A stretch of 64,000 nt of DNA from CAVUCE01 sp963739985. GTDB taxonomy: Bacteria > Bacteroidota > Ignavibacteria > Ignavibacteriales > Ignavibacteriaceae. The position numbers and the translations under genes were made by a program. The notes under the pieces were generated by a model. It ran no database searches. It had not been told where the DNA came from and saw only the letters and a program-made list of their open reading frames with translations. The first letter of the stretch is position 1, and every line of letters begins with the position of its first letter. This document shows, in pieces, positions 16,978 to 27,258 of this stretch. The stretch is taken from NCBI GenBank assembly GCA_963739985.1, contig CAVUCE010000011.1, positions 1 through 64,000 of the forward strand, read 5' to 3'.

Positions 16978-17415
16978 TTATCTTGCGCCGCTGTGAATAG
17001 ATGATTCGCCTTCGTTCCAGAGAACTTTTTGTTTTATTTCAAACATCTTCCACTCACCGGATTCTTTTTTTAATCTAAAATCATACATTACGTGAGAGTG
17101 AAAAACTTTATTCCACTTTAATCTAAAAATGAGAGATGTTGCGCGGCAGAAAGCATTTTCACTTTCAAGCTGAAGGAATTCAATATTTGAGATTAGGTGA
17201 TGAGTCTTTAAATGTTCCAGAGCCGATTTCCTTTGTTCAACAAATTCATCTTTCGATGCGGTTTCAACAGCACCGCGTAAATCGGCATAATCGGCAAGTA
17301 CAGTTTCCGCAATTACGCTTTTCAATCCGTCCCAATCTTTCAAATCGAAACTGTTTGCAAATTTATTTATAAGGTTATTAACTTTTAAAAATGAGTCGAA
17401 GTCTTTTTCCGGCAT
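16978..17415 (-). CDS. SnoaL-like (NTF2-fold) domain protein
   Basis: A 145-residue protein, nearly all one NTF2-like domain: LINKFANSFDLKDWDGLKSVIAE at the start, then DEFVEQRKSALEHLKTHHLISN and the strand-rich half ending EWKMFEIKQKVLWNEG. SnoaL_4-type proteins are small-molecule-binding or isomerase-like; the substrate is unknown. It is a single gene between the membrane protein and the divergent DUF1697 gene. Confidence 0.75.
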   Translation of the reverse strand: MPEKDFDSFLKVNNLINKFANSFDLKDWDGLKSVIAETVLADYADLRGAVETASKDEFVEQRKSALEHLKTHHLISNIEFLQLESENAFCRATSLIFRLKWNKVFHSHVMYDFRLKKESGEWKMFEIKQKVLWNEGESSIHSGAR

Positions 17416-17569
17416 ATCTTTCTCAGCAAAATTTTATATTTTATAATAATCCGTGTTTTATAGTATATTCAAATAGTACATCACAAAATTACAAAATTTT
17501 CCATTCAATTAGCGAAACATAAAAGCCGGAATTGAACTATATCAAAAATTTAATATAGGAAAACAAGCG

Positions 17570-18112
17570 ATGAAATATGGAGCATTTCTGAGAGGAATAA
17601 ACGTAAGCGGAAATAAAATTATTAAAATGGATGAATTAAAAAAGCATTTCACCGCAATGGGTCTCCGTTACGTAAGGACTTATATTCAAAGCGGCAATGT
17701 GCTTTTTGATTCGGATGAAAAGAATTTGGAAAAGCTAAAATCGCAAATTGAATCAGGGCTTCAAAATAAGCTGGGCTACTTTGTAGATGTCATGATTCGT
17801 TCTGTGGATGAACTGAGAAAAATAGTGAAGAAAAATCCTTTTGCTGAACACGCAGAAGATAGTAACGCAAAACTTTATGTAGGATTTCTTGCAGCCAGAC
17901 CAAAGAAAACGGATGTTGAGATTTTATTATCAAAACAAAATGAAATAGAAAGTTATTCTTTATCAGGCAATGAACTTTATATCTTGATATGGAAGGACAA
18001 ACAGAAAAGACCTTTTTCAAACAACAACGTTGAAAAGATATTAAAGACTTCATGCACAACACGCAACTGGAATACTGTAAACAAAATGATAAAGCTAGGA
18101 AAAGAAAGTTAA
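17570..18112 (+). CDS. DUF1697 family protein
   Basis: A 180-residue protein. MKYGAFLRGINVSGNKIIKM followed by LKKHFTAMGLRYVRTYIQSGNVLF is the unmistakable DUF1697 start, and SCTTRNWNTVNKMIKL near the end is the second conserved block. The function is unknown. Convergent with the downstream permease gene. Confidence 0.92.
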   Translation: MKYGAFLRGINVSGNKIIKMDELKKHFTAMGLRYVRTYIQSGNVLFDSDEKNLEKLKSQIESGLQNKLGYFVDVMIRSVDELRKIVKKNPFAEHAEDSNAKLYVGFLAARPKKTDVEILLSKQNEIESYSLSGNELYILIWKDKQKRPFSNNNVEKILKTSCTTRNWNTVNKMIKLGKES

Positions 18113-18128
18113 AATTCCTTTTATAATT

Positions 18129-20429
18129 TTATTCATTTCTGAGTGAATTTACCGGATTTTCGTTTACAGCTTTAAGGGTATTGAAACTGATTGTAATTAA
18201 AGATATAACCAGAGCAATAAATCCGGACAAAGCAAATATCCACAAGCTCATGTCTATTCTGTAAGCAAAATCCTGAAGCCACTTTTTCATTAAATAGTAT
18301 GCAGCCGGAATAGCAATTATATTTGCTAAAATCACCCACTTTGAAAAGCTTTTAGTTAGTAGAGCCATAATTTCTGAAGAAGAAGCGCCCAATACTTTTC
18401 TAATTCCTATTTCTTTAATTTTCTGCTCAGCCTGAAAAAGTGATAAACCGAAAATCCCCATGCTAGATATTATTATTGCCAGGAATGAAAATATTTTTAC
18501 CAACGCGGCAAAGTCATCTTCCTTTTTATACATTGCGGCAAAATATTCATCATAAAACCCAAATTCCAGAGGGTAATCCGAGCAAAGCTCATCCCATGTT
18601 TTCTTAATATAATTTATTGATTCATCAACAGGAGAAGAAACACGCATTGTAATATAATTAGGATCAAAAAAATTGCTATACATTAAAACAAGAGGGCCTA
18701 TTTTGTTGTGTAAAGAAGAGAAATTGAAATCTGCAACTACTCCCGCAATTTTCATTTTCCCTATCTTATAATTTTTATAATCACCGTTACCTAATTTACT
18801 TAAGCCAGCTTCATTTATTAAAACATAGTTATTTGTTTTATCGCTTAATAATAATTTTCTTCCCTCTTTAATTCTAAAGCCAAAAGTTTTCATTGTAGTT
18901 GAATCCATCGCTATCGTACTAAATCCGTTTAAGCTTACACTAATTCCGCCGGGGATACCAAATGTTTTTGTAATAGATTTTAGATTATGGAACTCACTAA
19001 GTTTATTATAAATAACATTCATCCTGTCTTTCAAAGTATATTGAACCTTTACATACAAAAGTTTATCTGTATTGAAGCCGGGGTTTCTATGTTTTACAAA
19101 ATCAATTTGTCTTGTTATTACAATCAAGGCGCTGATTAATATAATAGAAATTGAAAATTGAAAAATTGTCAGCAGTCCCCTATAATTTTTGTTTGATCCT
19201 TTCAATATAGATTTTCCGCTTAAAAGCTTTAAGGGCGAAGTCCGGGATAATATTAAAGAAGGTAAAAGTCCGGTCAGCAGACTCAAAAAAAGGATGAAAA
19301 GTAAGAACAAACCAAGAAAACTTATATTTCGAAATAATTCAAGGCTTAGAGGCTCGCCAATGTATTGATTAAAATACGGCAAAAATAATTCTGCAATAAC
19401 AATCCCTAGAATAGAAGAAAATAAACAAGTAAATAAAGATTCTGCTAATAATTGCTTTATAAGAGTTGTTCTGTCTGCGCCAAAGCATTTCTTAACACTT
19501 ATTTCTTTTAGTCTATATGTTTGAGATGCGGTAGAAAGATTAAAAAAGTTAATTACAGCAAGTAAAAGAATAAATATCCCTATTGCCAAAAGAATTTTTA
19601 TCAAATTTATATTACCATGCGTAAGATCAAAATCGGAATAACTTGTGTTAAGATAATTTGTTTTTAGTTTTACAAGTTCTACATCTTTAGGATATAAAAA
19701 ATCATTTAGCTTATTTAGTGAAGAAATTTGAGAGGCAACAATTTCCGGGTGAATGCCATTTTTTAGTAATACAAATGTGTTAAAAATAATTTTCTCGCTA
19801 TCAGCCATTGAAAAGCCTTTATAGGATAGACGTTTTTTAACTGAATTTTTATAATTAACAAATAAGTCGCCTTTTATGTTGATATTTTCAGGAAGGTCTT
19901 TCACTACCCCGGTAACCATCATATCAACTTGATGATTAAGTTTTATTACTCTGCCGATTATATTAACCGTTCCAAAAATTCTTTTTGCAGTTGTTTCTGT
20001 AAGAACTACTGCATCTGTAGTGTTTAGTGCGTTTGCATGATTCCCAGCTAAAAATTTTGTATTAAACATTCTGAAAAACTCAGGGCTGACAACAAGCATA
20101 TTATCAATCTTATAAACGCTGTTCTTAACATTTGCTTCAACTCCGAATCTATTCAAAAGGCAAACACTTTTAACACCGGATACGTTTTCATTTATTTGAT
20201 CTTTAATGCGGTAATCAAAAATATCGTAACCTTTATATTTTGTTTCTACCAGTCTATAAATATTATCAACATTTTTGATATCATGATTATAATTGTACTC
20301 ATAAAACAAATATTCGCCGATTAGAATTATAAAAGCCACAGCAAAGGAAAGTCCGGCAATATTTACAATAGAAAAAACTTTTCTTCTTGAAATATTTCGA
20401 AAGTACTGTTTTATAAAATGCTTAAACAT
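18129..20429 (-). CDS. FtsX/MacB-type ABC permease, intact
   Basis: A 766-residue permease: N-terminal membrane helix (about residues 20-45), a MacB-type periplasmic domain, three helices around residues 280-400, a second helix-plus-periplasmic block from about 415, and three closing helices (about 640-750). The family's repeated block is present twice (EISVKKCFGADRTTLIKQLLAESL; EIGIRKVLGASSSEIMALLTKSF). The C-terminus ends in KAVNENPVNSLRNE. It is the last gene of the ABC locus and the only full-length permease without a frameshift. Confidence 0.9.
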   Translation of the reverse strand: MFKHFIKQYFRNISRRKVFSIVNIAGLSFAVAFIILIGEYLFYEYNYNHDIKNVDNIYRLVETKYKGYDIFDYRIKDQINENVSGVKSVCLLNRFGVEANVKNSVYKIDNMLVVSPEFFRMFNTKFLAGNHANALNTTDAVVLTETTAKRIFGTVNIIGRVIKLNHQVDMMVTGVVKDLPENINIKGDLFVNYKNSVKKRLSYKGFSMADSEKIIFNTFVLLKNGIHPEIVASQISSLNKLNDFLYPKDVELVKLKTNYLNTSYSDFDLTHGNINLIKILLAIGIFILLLAVINFFNLSTASQTYRLKEISVKKCFGADRTTLIKQLLAESLFTCLFSSILGIVIAELFLPYFNQYIGEPLSLELFRNISFLGLFLLFILFLSLLTGLLPSLILSRTSPLKLLSGKSILKGSNKNYRGLLTIFQFSISIILISALIVITRQIDFVKHRNPGFNTDKLLYVKVQYTLKDRMNVIYNKLSEFHNLKSITKTFGIPGGISVSLNGFSTIAMDSTTMKTFGFRIKEGRKLLLSDKTNNYVLINEAGLSKLGNGDYKNYKIGKMKIAGVVADFNFSSLHNKIGPLVLMYSNFFDPNYITMRVSSPVDESINYIKKTWDELCSDYPLEFGFYDEYFAAMYKKEDDFAALVKIFSFLAIIISSMGIFGLSLFQAEQKIKEIGIRKVLGASSSEIMALLTKSFSKWVILANIIAIPAAYYLMKKWLQDFAYRIDMSLWIFALSGFIALVISLITISFNTLKAVNENPVNSLRNE

Positions 20430-20467
20430 TTAGTTCCCCTTTATCACTAACCATAAAAATAATTATT

Positions 20468-20540
20468 TTATTCAGTTCTTAAAACATTAACCAGGTTTTG
20501 CGATGATGCTTTATAAACTTGTATAAGCATCGCAATAATT
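20468..20540 (-). pseudogene. 3'-terminal remnant of a further FtsX-type permease
   Basis: On the minus strand about 23 codons read IIAMLIQVYKASSQNLVNVL then RTE and stop. The three full permeases here end with the same pattern (QVIKAVTVNPVKSLRSE, TIKAAVANPVKSLRYE, TLKAVNENPVNSLRNE), so this is the tail of a fourth permease whose body is gone. The short region up to 20628 holds one hairpin (AGAAATCT/AGATTTCT) and no gene. Confidence 0.7.
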
Positions 20541-20628
20541 TACTGTCTAAGAAATCTTATACTTTTTTAGATTTCTCAACGCAATTTTAAGATAATTTTT
20601 CAGCATAATACTTTTCCTTCAGTTCTGT

Positions 20629-23041
20629 TTATTCACTTCTTAAAGATTTAACCGGATTTACGGTTACTGCTTTTATAACCTGCAGGCTAATTGTAATCAG
20701 AGAGATTAGTACAACTATTAATCCCGACGCTAGAAGCAGAACTAAACTTATATCTATTCTGTATGCAAAATTATTTAGCCAATTATTCAGTAAATAATAT
20801 GAAATAGGAAGACTTATTACTTCGGCAATTATAATTAGCCAGAGAAATTCCTTAGACAGCAATTTAAATATTGAACCTACAGAGGCACCTAGTAAACGGC
20901 GAATTCCTATTTCTTTTGTCTTTTGAATTGAAACAAGAGCCGTTAAGCCGAACAATCCCAGGCAAGTTATTAATATTGAAAGCATCGATGAATAAGTTAT
21001 TATTCTTGTTAAACGATTTTCAGCCGTATATTGATTTTCAATGTTATCATTTAAGAATGAACTTTTAAAAGGAACTTGCGGAACTATTTTTTCCCACATA
21101 CTTCTAAGTTTAGCGATAGTACTTTGATAGTTATCTGATTTTATCCTGACAAGCAGTCTTGGATTAAATGAAGGATCAACATCGTTTGCATCCCTAAAGA
21201 TAGGGCGAAAGTTCAGCGCAATTAATGCAGGTTCTATCTTGCTGTGAAGAGATTCAAAATTAAAATCTTTCACCACACCTATAATTTTTATATCCTGGAA
21301 AATTTCCCGGCATTTTTCCGTCGGGATTATCTTGTAATCCAAATTTCTTTATAAATGCCTGGTTAACAATAACAGAATGATCTAAATCCGAAGCAAAATT
21401 TTTAGAAAAATTTCTGCCTTTTACCAAATCAATTTTTAAGGTTTGGATATAATTATAATCAACTGTATTCATATAAAATCTGCCGTATGATCCGCCGGGC
21501 ATATCAAAACCAATCAGCGTCCATTTACTGCCGAGCGGAGTAGAAGCGGCGGAAATATTTAATATATTCGGATCATTTCTTAATTCATTTTTAAATAAGT
21601 CAGCGGTTCTAAATGTTTCGGGAATCCGGAGATCGGTTGGAATTGTAACGACATTTTCTTTATCGAAACCAAGGTTTTTGTTCTGTACGAAATTTAATTG
21701 CCGGGTTACAATTATGGTTGCGGAAATTAGAATTACCGAAACAATAAACTGTCCGCAAATTAAAACTCTTCTTAAATTCGATTTTTTATTTACACTGAAC
21801 TTCCCTTTTAATACTTCAATCGGTTTGTACGACGAAAGAATAAGTGCGGGATAAATTCCTGCCGCCAGCCCGGTAACAACAATCATAATTAATAAAATAA
21901 CTATAGTTGTTGAATCGTAAGAAAGCGCTAATTGTTTACCGGCCAGATTGTTGAATATCGGAAGCAGCAATTCGGCAAAAATTATTGCTAATGACTGTTG
22001 AGATAAAAACTAAGTAGAAAAGATTCGCCCCAATATTGTTTCACTAATTGATTTCGGTTAGCGCCTACAACTTTCCTAATTCCAACTTCGCCGGCGCGTC
22101 CGGCAGACTTACCGATTGAAAGAGTTACAAAATTAATGCACGCAATCAGCAACATAAAAAATCCTATTATTGAAAGGACATAAGAATAAACCGGGCTGCT
22201 GATCGGTTCAAATCCTACGGGAAATTTTGTATCGAGATGAATGTCGGTTAACGGCTGAAATAAAATGTTATATGTTCCTGCTTTATATGAACTCCCGAAA
22301 ATCTGCTTTAAAAGAGAAGGCATCTTTGATTCAAGAACTTTTGCCGAAGTACCATGTTGTGCAAATAAATAAGTCTCACAAAATATTGTTGTCCAGCTGT
22401 GTAACGCCTGATTGCTGAAAATATCCTTCATCTTTTGAAACGGTAAAACGATATTAAATTTAATACTCGAATTAGAAGGAACATCTTTAGCAATTCCGGT
22501 TACGGTAAAATTTTCTAATGTATCATAAAGCGCTATGGAGATTGTTCTGCCTATTGCGTTTGCTTCACCAAAATATTTTTCGGCGTATGATTTCGTCAAT
22601 ACGACTGAATTGGGATTAGATAAAACTGTTTTTGCATTACCGGAAATTAAAGGAAAGTTGAATAGTTCAAAGAAATTTTCATCAGCTAAATAATAGTCTT
22701 CCGGGAATGATTTATCCTTTGTTTTTACCTGTCCGCTGTATTTTGAAATTCTTACAGAATTTTTTATTTCGGGAATATTATCCTTTAGCACCGGGCCAAG
22801 TTGTGCCGGTGTAATTGAGTTAAAGTGTTTTTCGTCCTTGCCGTAGTTCTCATATAGAGCAGCGCGATAAATATTGTCCGGGATTTTTATGGAATCGATC
22901 GAAGCTAAGCTCATTTTTTACAAACATCATAATTAAAAGACAGCAAGCCAGGCCAATTGATAGTCCGAAAATATTTATAAATGAATAGACCTTATTCTTA
23001 AACAAATTCCTTATTGCTATTTTCAAATAATTCTTTAACAT
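20629..23041 (-). pseudogene. FtsX/MacB-type ABC permease with at least three frameshifts
   Basis: About 2,413 bases cover a whole permease (start 23041, C-terminus VTVNPVKSLRSE at 20629) but in four reading frames. Break 1 is at about 22880 (a GG where one G fits KNPDNIYRAALY). Break 2 is at about 21985-22010, inside the helix after GESFLLSF. Break 3 is at about 21300, inside DGKMPG/IFQDIKIIGVVKDFN. Each piece aligns in order with its intact paralogue at 18129-20429, so only small indels are needed. Either a pseudogene or a consensus error in a low-accuracy assembly. Confidence 0.88.
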
Positions 23042-23070
23042 ACTTATATCCTTGTAATAATTAAATTTAT

Positions 23071-23166
23071 CTCAGAGCATCTCTGTGTTTTCTCTGGGGT
23101 TCTCTGTGTAAAAAAAGCTTTTGGACACTGAGTGCACGGAGAAGACACAAAGGACCACGGAGATAA
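23071..23166. repeat. Intergenic imperfect palindrome (CTCTGTG...CACGGAG family), copy 1
   Basis: CTCTGTGTTTTCTCTGGGG on the left mirrors a CACGGAGAAGACACAAAGG-like arm on the right, around AAAAAAAGCTTTTGG. It lies between two permease genes. A near copy lies at 25644-25740. These resemble the dispersed CACAGAGACACAGAG repeats common in many bacterial genomes. Confidence 0.65.
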
Positions 23167-23174
23167 TATTTTAC

Positions 23175-25575
23175 TTATTCGTACCTTAAACTTTTTACCG
23201 GGTTTGCAACCGCCGCTTTAATTGTTTGTGTTCCGACCGTAATCAATGCAATAAACAGCGCAATAATTCCAGACAGAATAAAAATGCCGAAACCAATGCT
23301 TATTCTATATGCAAAACTGCTTAGCCAGGTATTCATTATATAGTAAGCAACCGGCCACGCAATAACATTTGCAATTATCACCCACTTAGAAAACTCTTTA
23401 GAAAGCAAAAATATTATCTCCGGAATAGAGGCGCCTAAAACTTTTCTAATTCCAATTTCTTTTGTCCTTTGTTCTGTAATAAACGCTGCCAAACCTAGTA
23501 GTCCAAGACAAGCAATAAAAATCGCAATAATTGAAAACGTAGTTGCAACTTTACTTGTTGTAAGTTCAGCTCTGTAAAGATGCTCCAAATCCTGATCCAG
23601 GAAGTTATAATCAAAAGCTTCATTGCCGGCGTAATTTTTCCAGACAGCCGCCATGGAAGCTATAGTTGTTTGGAAATTTTGTGGTTTTATACGGACTGAA
23701 ACATACTTGCCAAAACTGCGAGGTTTATACAACCGAATTACTAAAGGACGGACTGTTTTATGCAAGGATTCGTAATTAAAATTATCAGTCACACCGATTA
23801 TTGTATATTTATCACCATTATCAAGCTGTTTGCCAATTGGATTTTTTAATCCAAATAATTTTACTGCCGCTTGATTCAAAACCACTGCCGAAGTATCGGA
23901 TGGATGTTCGACAGAAAAATATCTACCAATTTTCATTTTTATATCGTAAGTATTAACAAAACCGTAATCGGCGGACATTGTTTTACAATCATGCATGTGC
24001 GTACTTGACGTTCCCTCAACCCGATATGTATTATCTCCGATATTTTTGCCCGGTACGGAATTAGAATTACTCACATCAACTACTCCCGGCAAACCCAATA
24101 ATTCTTTTTTAAAAGATTCTATATGGCTCCCAACATCATCAGTCTTGTTAATTAAAATTACTTGATCTTTATTGAAGCCTAGAGTTTTTATTCTGAATAA
24201 ATTTCAACTGGTTGTAAACGATAAAAGTACCGATAAATAAAATTATGGTTACAGTAAACTGCAAAATTACTAATCCGCTTCTAAGCCAAGATTTGCTTTT
24301 TCCTTTTGCTTCACTCTTCAAAACTTTAACCGGCTTAAATGATGAAAGGTAAAACGCCGGATAAGCTCCGGCAAAAATTCCTATCACGGCAGCAAGTACA
24401 AGCAGAATCGGAATCGTCGATAAATTCTCAAACAAGCCGAGAGCCATTTGTTCACCGGAAATAGTGTTAAAAACAGGTAAGAATATTTCGACTAAAACTA
24501 CCGCAAGAAAAACTGCAAGAGAACTCATTGCTACCGCTTCAGCAATAAACATTTTAATTAACTGTATTTTATTCGATCCTAATGTTTTTCTTATTCCAAC
24601 TTCTTTAGCTCTTCTTTCTGAACGCGCGGTTGAAAGGTTAACAAAATTAACACAAGCAATTAGTAAAATTGATAATGCTATTATCGAAAAGATATAGATA
24701 TAACTTTTATCGCTGTTTGGTTCCAATTCATAATCAAGATGCGAATTAAGATGAATGGATGTTAAGGGCTGTAAAACAAATCCATACTTAAATCCTTTTT
24801 CCTTAAACTTTGCGGGGGAAATTCCGGTAACCTTTTGTACCTGCGGTCCGATATATTTTTTAGCATCGTTATTGAGTTTTTGCTGAAATATTTTCGGATT
24901 CGTACCTTTTCTTAAAAGCAAATAAGTATAGTAGTTATTAGACAGCCAATAAGGACTTCTGCTATCGTTATAAGTAGAAATGCTGCCGAGGAAATCGAAA
25001 TGGAAATGCGAAGTTTTAGGAAAGGCTTTTACTACACCGGTAACAATCCAGTCCCGCCTATGATCAGCATTTAATATTTTTCCAACAGGATTTTCGTTGC
25101 CGAAATACTTTTTCGCCATCTTTTCGGTAATAACAACATGCGCCGGTTTTGTTAATGCTGTTTTAGGATTGCCTTCTAAAAAGTGCACGGAAAAAACATT
25201 AAAGAAAGTAGAATCAACTAGGTAAAATTTTTCTTCGCTGAAAACTTTGTCTTTGTATCGCAATACCGGGAAGCCAAAATTTCTTATTCTTGTGTAATCA
25301 ATAACTTCAGGCAGATCATGTTTTACAGCTTCACCTAAAGGCGAAGGACTGGTGGCGGCATTCAAATCATTATCATTTAATCGTGCTTTTAATCTTACTC
25401 GATAAATTCGATCGGCATTTTTATTAAAAGTATCATAGCTGAGTTCGTTTTTTACAAAGAGAAAAATAATTGTACAGCATGCAACGCCAACCGCTAAACC
25501 AATTACATTTATAAATGAGAATGCTTTATATTTTTTAATATTTCTTAGTGCAACGTAAAAATAATTCTTTAACAT
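23175..25575 (-). pseudogene. FtsX/MacB-type ABC permease with one frameshift
   Basis: First part (25575-24169, 468 codons) ends NQLKFIQNKN then shifts; removing one T near 24180 restores the expected QNKNLGFNKDQVILINKTDD and leads into the second part, which runs to 23175 and ends KAAVANPVKSLRYE. Total 2,401 bases, that is 800 codons plus one base. All domains of the family are present, including both EVGIRKTLGSN and EIGIRKVLGAS blocks. It is first of the permease array after the ATPases. Confidence 0.9.
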
Positions 25576-25643
25576 AACTTCTATCCTTGTAATAATTAAA
25601 TTTCAGGCTAAGCCTTCAGAAATAGTATCAAGATTTTTTAAAT

Positions 25644-25740
25644 TCTTCTCAGAGAAGCTCCGTTTATTCTCTGAGGCTCTCTGTGTAAAAAAGATTTGGA
25701 CACTGAGTTCACGGAGAAGACGCAAAGAACCACAGAGAAA
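25644..25740. repeat. Intergenic imperfect palindrome, copy 2
   Basis: Shares CTCTCTGTGTAAAAAA, TTGGACACTGAGT and CACGGAGAAGAC with copy 1 at 23071-23166. It again sits directly after a reading frame of the ABC operon. Confidence 0.65.
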
Positions 25741-25758
25741 TTTGAGTCACACACTTAG

Positions 25759-26421
25759 TTACTTTTCAATCCAGCCGTCTTTTAATTTTATTATTCTATT
25801 TCCATACTCAGCGTTAGTCTCAGAATGAGTTACTTGTATAATAGTTGTTCCCTGCGCATTTAATTTTTTTAATAAATCCATAATTTCTTTGCCTTGATCA
25901 GAGTGAAGATTTCCAGTGGGTTCATCGGCAAGAATTAGTTTAGGTTCGGCTATTATTGCACGAGCAATTGCCGTTAACTGCTGTTGCCCGCCGGAAAGCT
26001 GGCTCGGAAAAAGATCTTTTTTAGCTACCATATTGAACCGATCCAGAACCTCGGCAACTCTTCCTTTCCTATCATTTGATTTTACCTTTTGATATAGCAA
26101 TGGTGTTTCCAGATTTTCGTAAACAGTTAATTCATCAATTAAATGATACTGCTGGAATACAAATCCAATGTGAGTTTTGTGAAGTTGTGAAAGTCTTTTC
26201 TCGCTCATTTTATGTACAGGCTCATCAAAGAAATAATACTCGCCGTTGGAAGGATTATCCAGCATGCCGATTATATTCAACAAAGTTGATTTACCGGAAC
26301 CAGAAGGTCCCATAACGGAAACAAATTCGCCTTCCGCTATTTCGAGATTTATATTTCTAAGTACATATGTCTTTATAAATTTGTTGTTGTAGTATTTTTC
26401 TATGCTCTGAAGTTTTATCAT
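25759..26421 (-). CDS. ABC transporter ATP-binding protein (MacB/LolD type), unusual signature
   Basis: A 220-residue ATPase. Walker A GPSGSGKST, Q-loop FVFQQYHLIDELTVYEN, Walker B LILADEPTGN and the switch histidine in VTHSETNAEYG are intact. Two positions differ from the norm: the signature is LSGGQQQLTAIARA (leucine instead of arginine after QQQ) and the D-loop reads NLHSDQG where NLDS is usual. It may be the less active half of a heterodimer with the next ATPase, which is canonical, or it may be drifting. It lies 52 bases downstream of that ATPase. Confidence 0.9.
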   Translation of the reverse strand: MIKLQSIEKYYNNKFIKTYVLRNINLEIAEGEFVSVMGPSGSGKSTLLNIIGMLDNPSNGEYYFFDEPVHKMSEKRLSQLHKTHIGFVFQQYHLIDELTVYENLETPLLYQKVKSNDRKGRVAEVLDRFNMVAKKDLFPSQLSGGQQQLTAIARAIIAEPKLILADEPTGNLHSDQGKEIMDLLKKLNAQGTTIIQVTHSETNAEYGNRIIKLKDGWIEK

Positions 26422-26472
26422 TAATGTTCTCCTTCTTAGCAGGCTTAGTGTCTTTGCGGTTAATTTTTTGCG

Positions 26473-27162
26473 CTAGACGTGGAATTTTTCTTTATAATTT
26501 TCAGTAACCACATTCCCGTCAAACAGATGAATTATTCTATGTGCAAACTCAGAATCATGCGGAGAGTGTGTTACCATAACAATAGTAGTCCCCTCTTCAT
26601 TTAATTGAGTTAAGATATTCATTACTTCTTCGCCGTTAGCAGAATCAAGATTCCCGGTTGGTTCATCTGCTAAAATTAATTTTGGTTTTGCAACAACCGC
26701 CCTTGAGACAGCTACGCGCTGCTGTTGTCCACCCGATAATTGCTGAGGGAAATGATCCTTACGATGCATAATCTGCATTCTTTCCATAACCGCATTCACC
26801 ATTTTAGGTCTATCCGATGAAGGAGTTCCAAGGTATAAAAGCGGAAGTTCAATATTTTCATAAACAGTTAATTCATCAATTAGATTAAAACTTTGGAAAA
26901 CGAATCCAATATTTGCCTTTCTTAGATTTGCTCTTTGGCGTTCACTATATTTGGAAACCTCGTGATCTAAGAAATGATATTCTCCTTCCGAAGGATTATC
27001 GAGTAAACCAAAAATATTTAACAAAGTTGATTTTCCGCAACCCGATGGTCCCATTACCGCTACGAATTCTTTTTCTTTTATTTCAATATTTACACCGTTT
27101 AGCGCAGTTGTTTCTACTTCTTCAGTTGTGTAGATTTTTTTTAGATTATTTGTTTTAAGCAT
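26473..27162 (-). CDS. ABC transporter ATP-binding protein (MacB/LolD type), canonical
   Basis: A 229-residue ATPase with all motifs intact: GPSGCGKST, VFQSFNLIDELTVYEN, LSGGQQQRVAVSRA, LILADEPTGNLDSANG and VTHSPHDSEFAHR. It would power the FtsX-type permeases downstream together with the adaptor upstream, exporting an unknown molecule across the envelope. A short palindromic remnant with GTGTCTTTGCGG (around 26449) separates it from the next ATPase. Confidence 0.93.
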   Translation of the reverse strand: MLKTNNLKKIYTTEEVETTALNGVNIEIKEKEFVAVMGPSGCGKSTLLNIFGLLDNPSEGEYHFLDHEVSKYSERQRANLRKANIGFVFQSFNLIDELTVYENIELPLLYLGTPSSDRPKMVNAVMERMQIMHRKDHFPQQLSGGQQQRVAVSRAVVAKPKLILADEPTGNLDSANGEEVMNILTQLNEEGTTIVMVTHSPHDSEFAHRIIHLFDGNVVTENYKEKFHV

Positions 27163-27191
27163 TGTTGTGTTCCTATATTATAATTTCTTTT

Positions 27192-27253
27192 ACTTTGTGT
27201 CTTAGCGCCTTTGCGGTAGTATTTTTACCGCTGAGACGGAGAGACGCTAAGAA
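27192..27253. repeat. Intergenic palindrome between adaptor and ATPase genes
   Basis: CTTAGCGCCTTTGCGGTA and TACCGCTGAGACGG...GACGCTAAG form a hairpin around GTATTT. Same style of repeat as the copies further along the operon, here with the GCGCCTTTGCGG variant. Confidence 0.65.
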
Positions 27254-27258
27254 TTCAA

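Noticed and set aside
21260..21342. Programmed frameshift in the permease genes
   Set aside because: The breaks lie at different places in paralogues and show no slippery heptamer with a consistent downstream structure.
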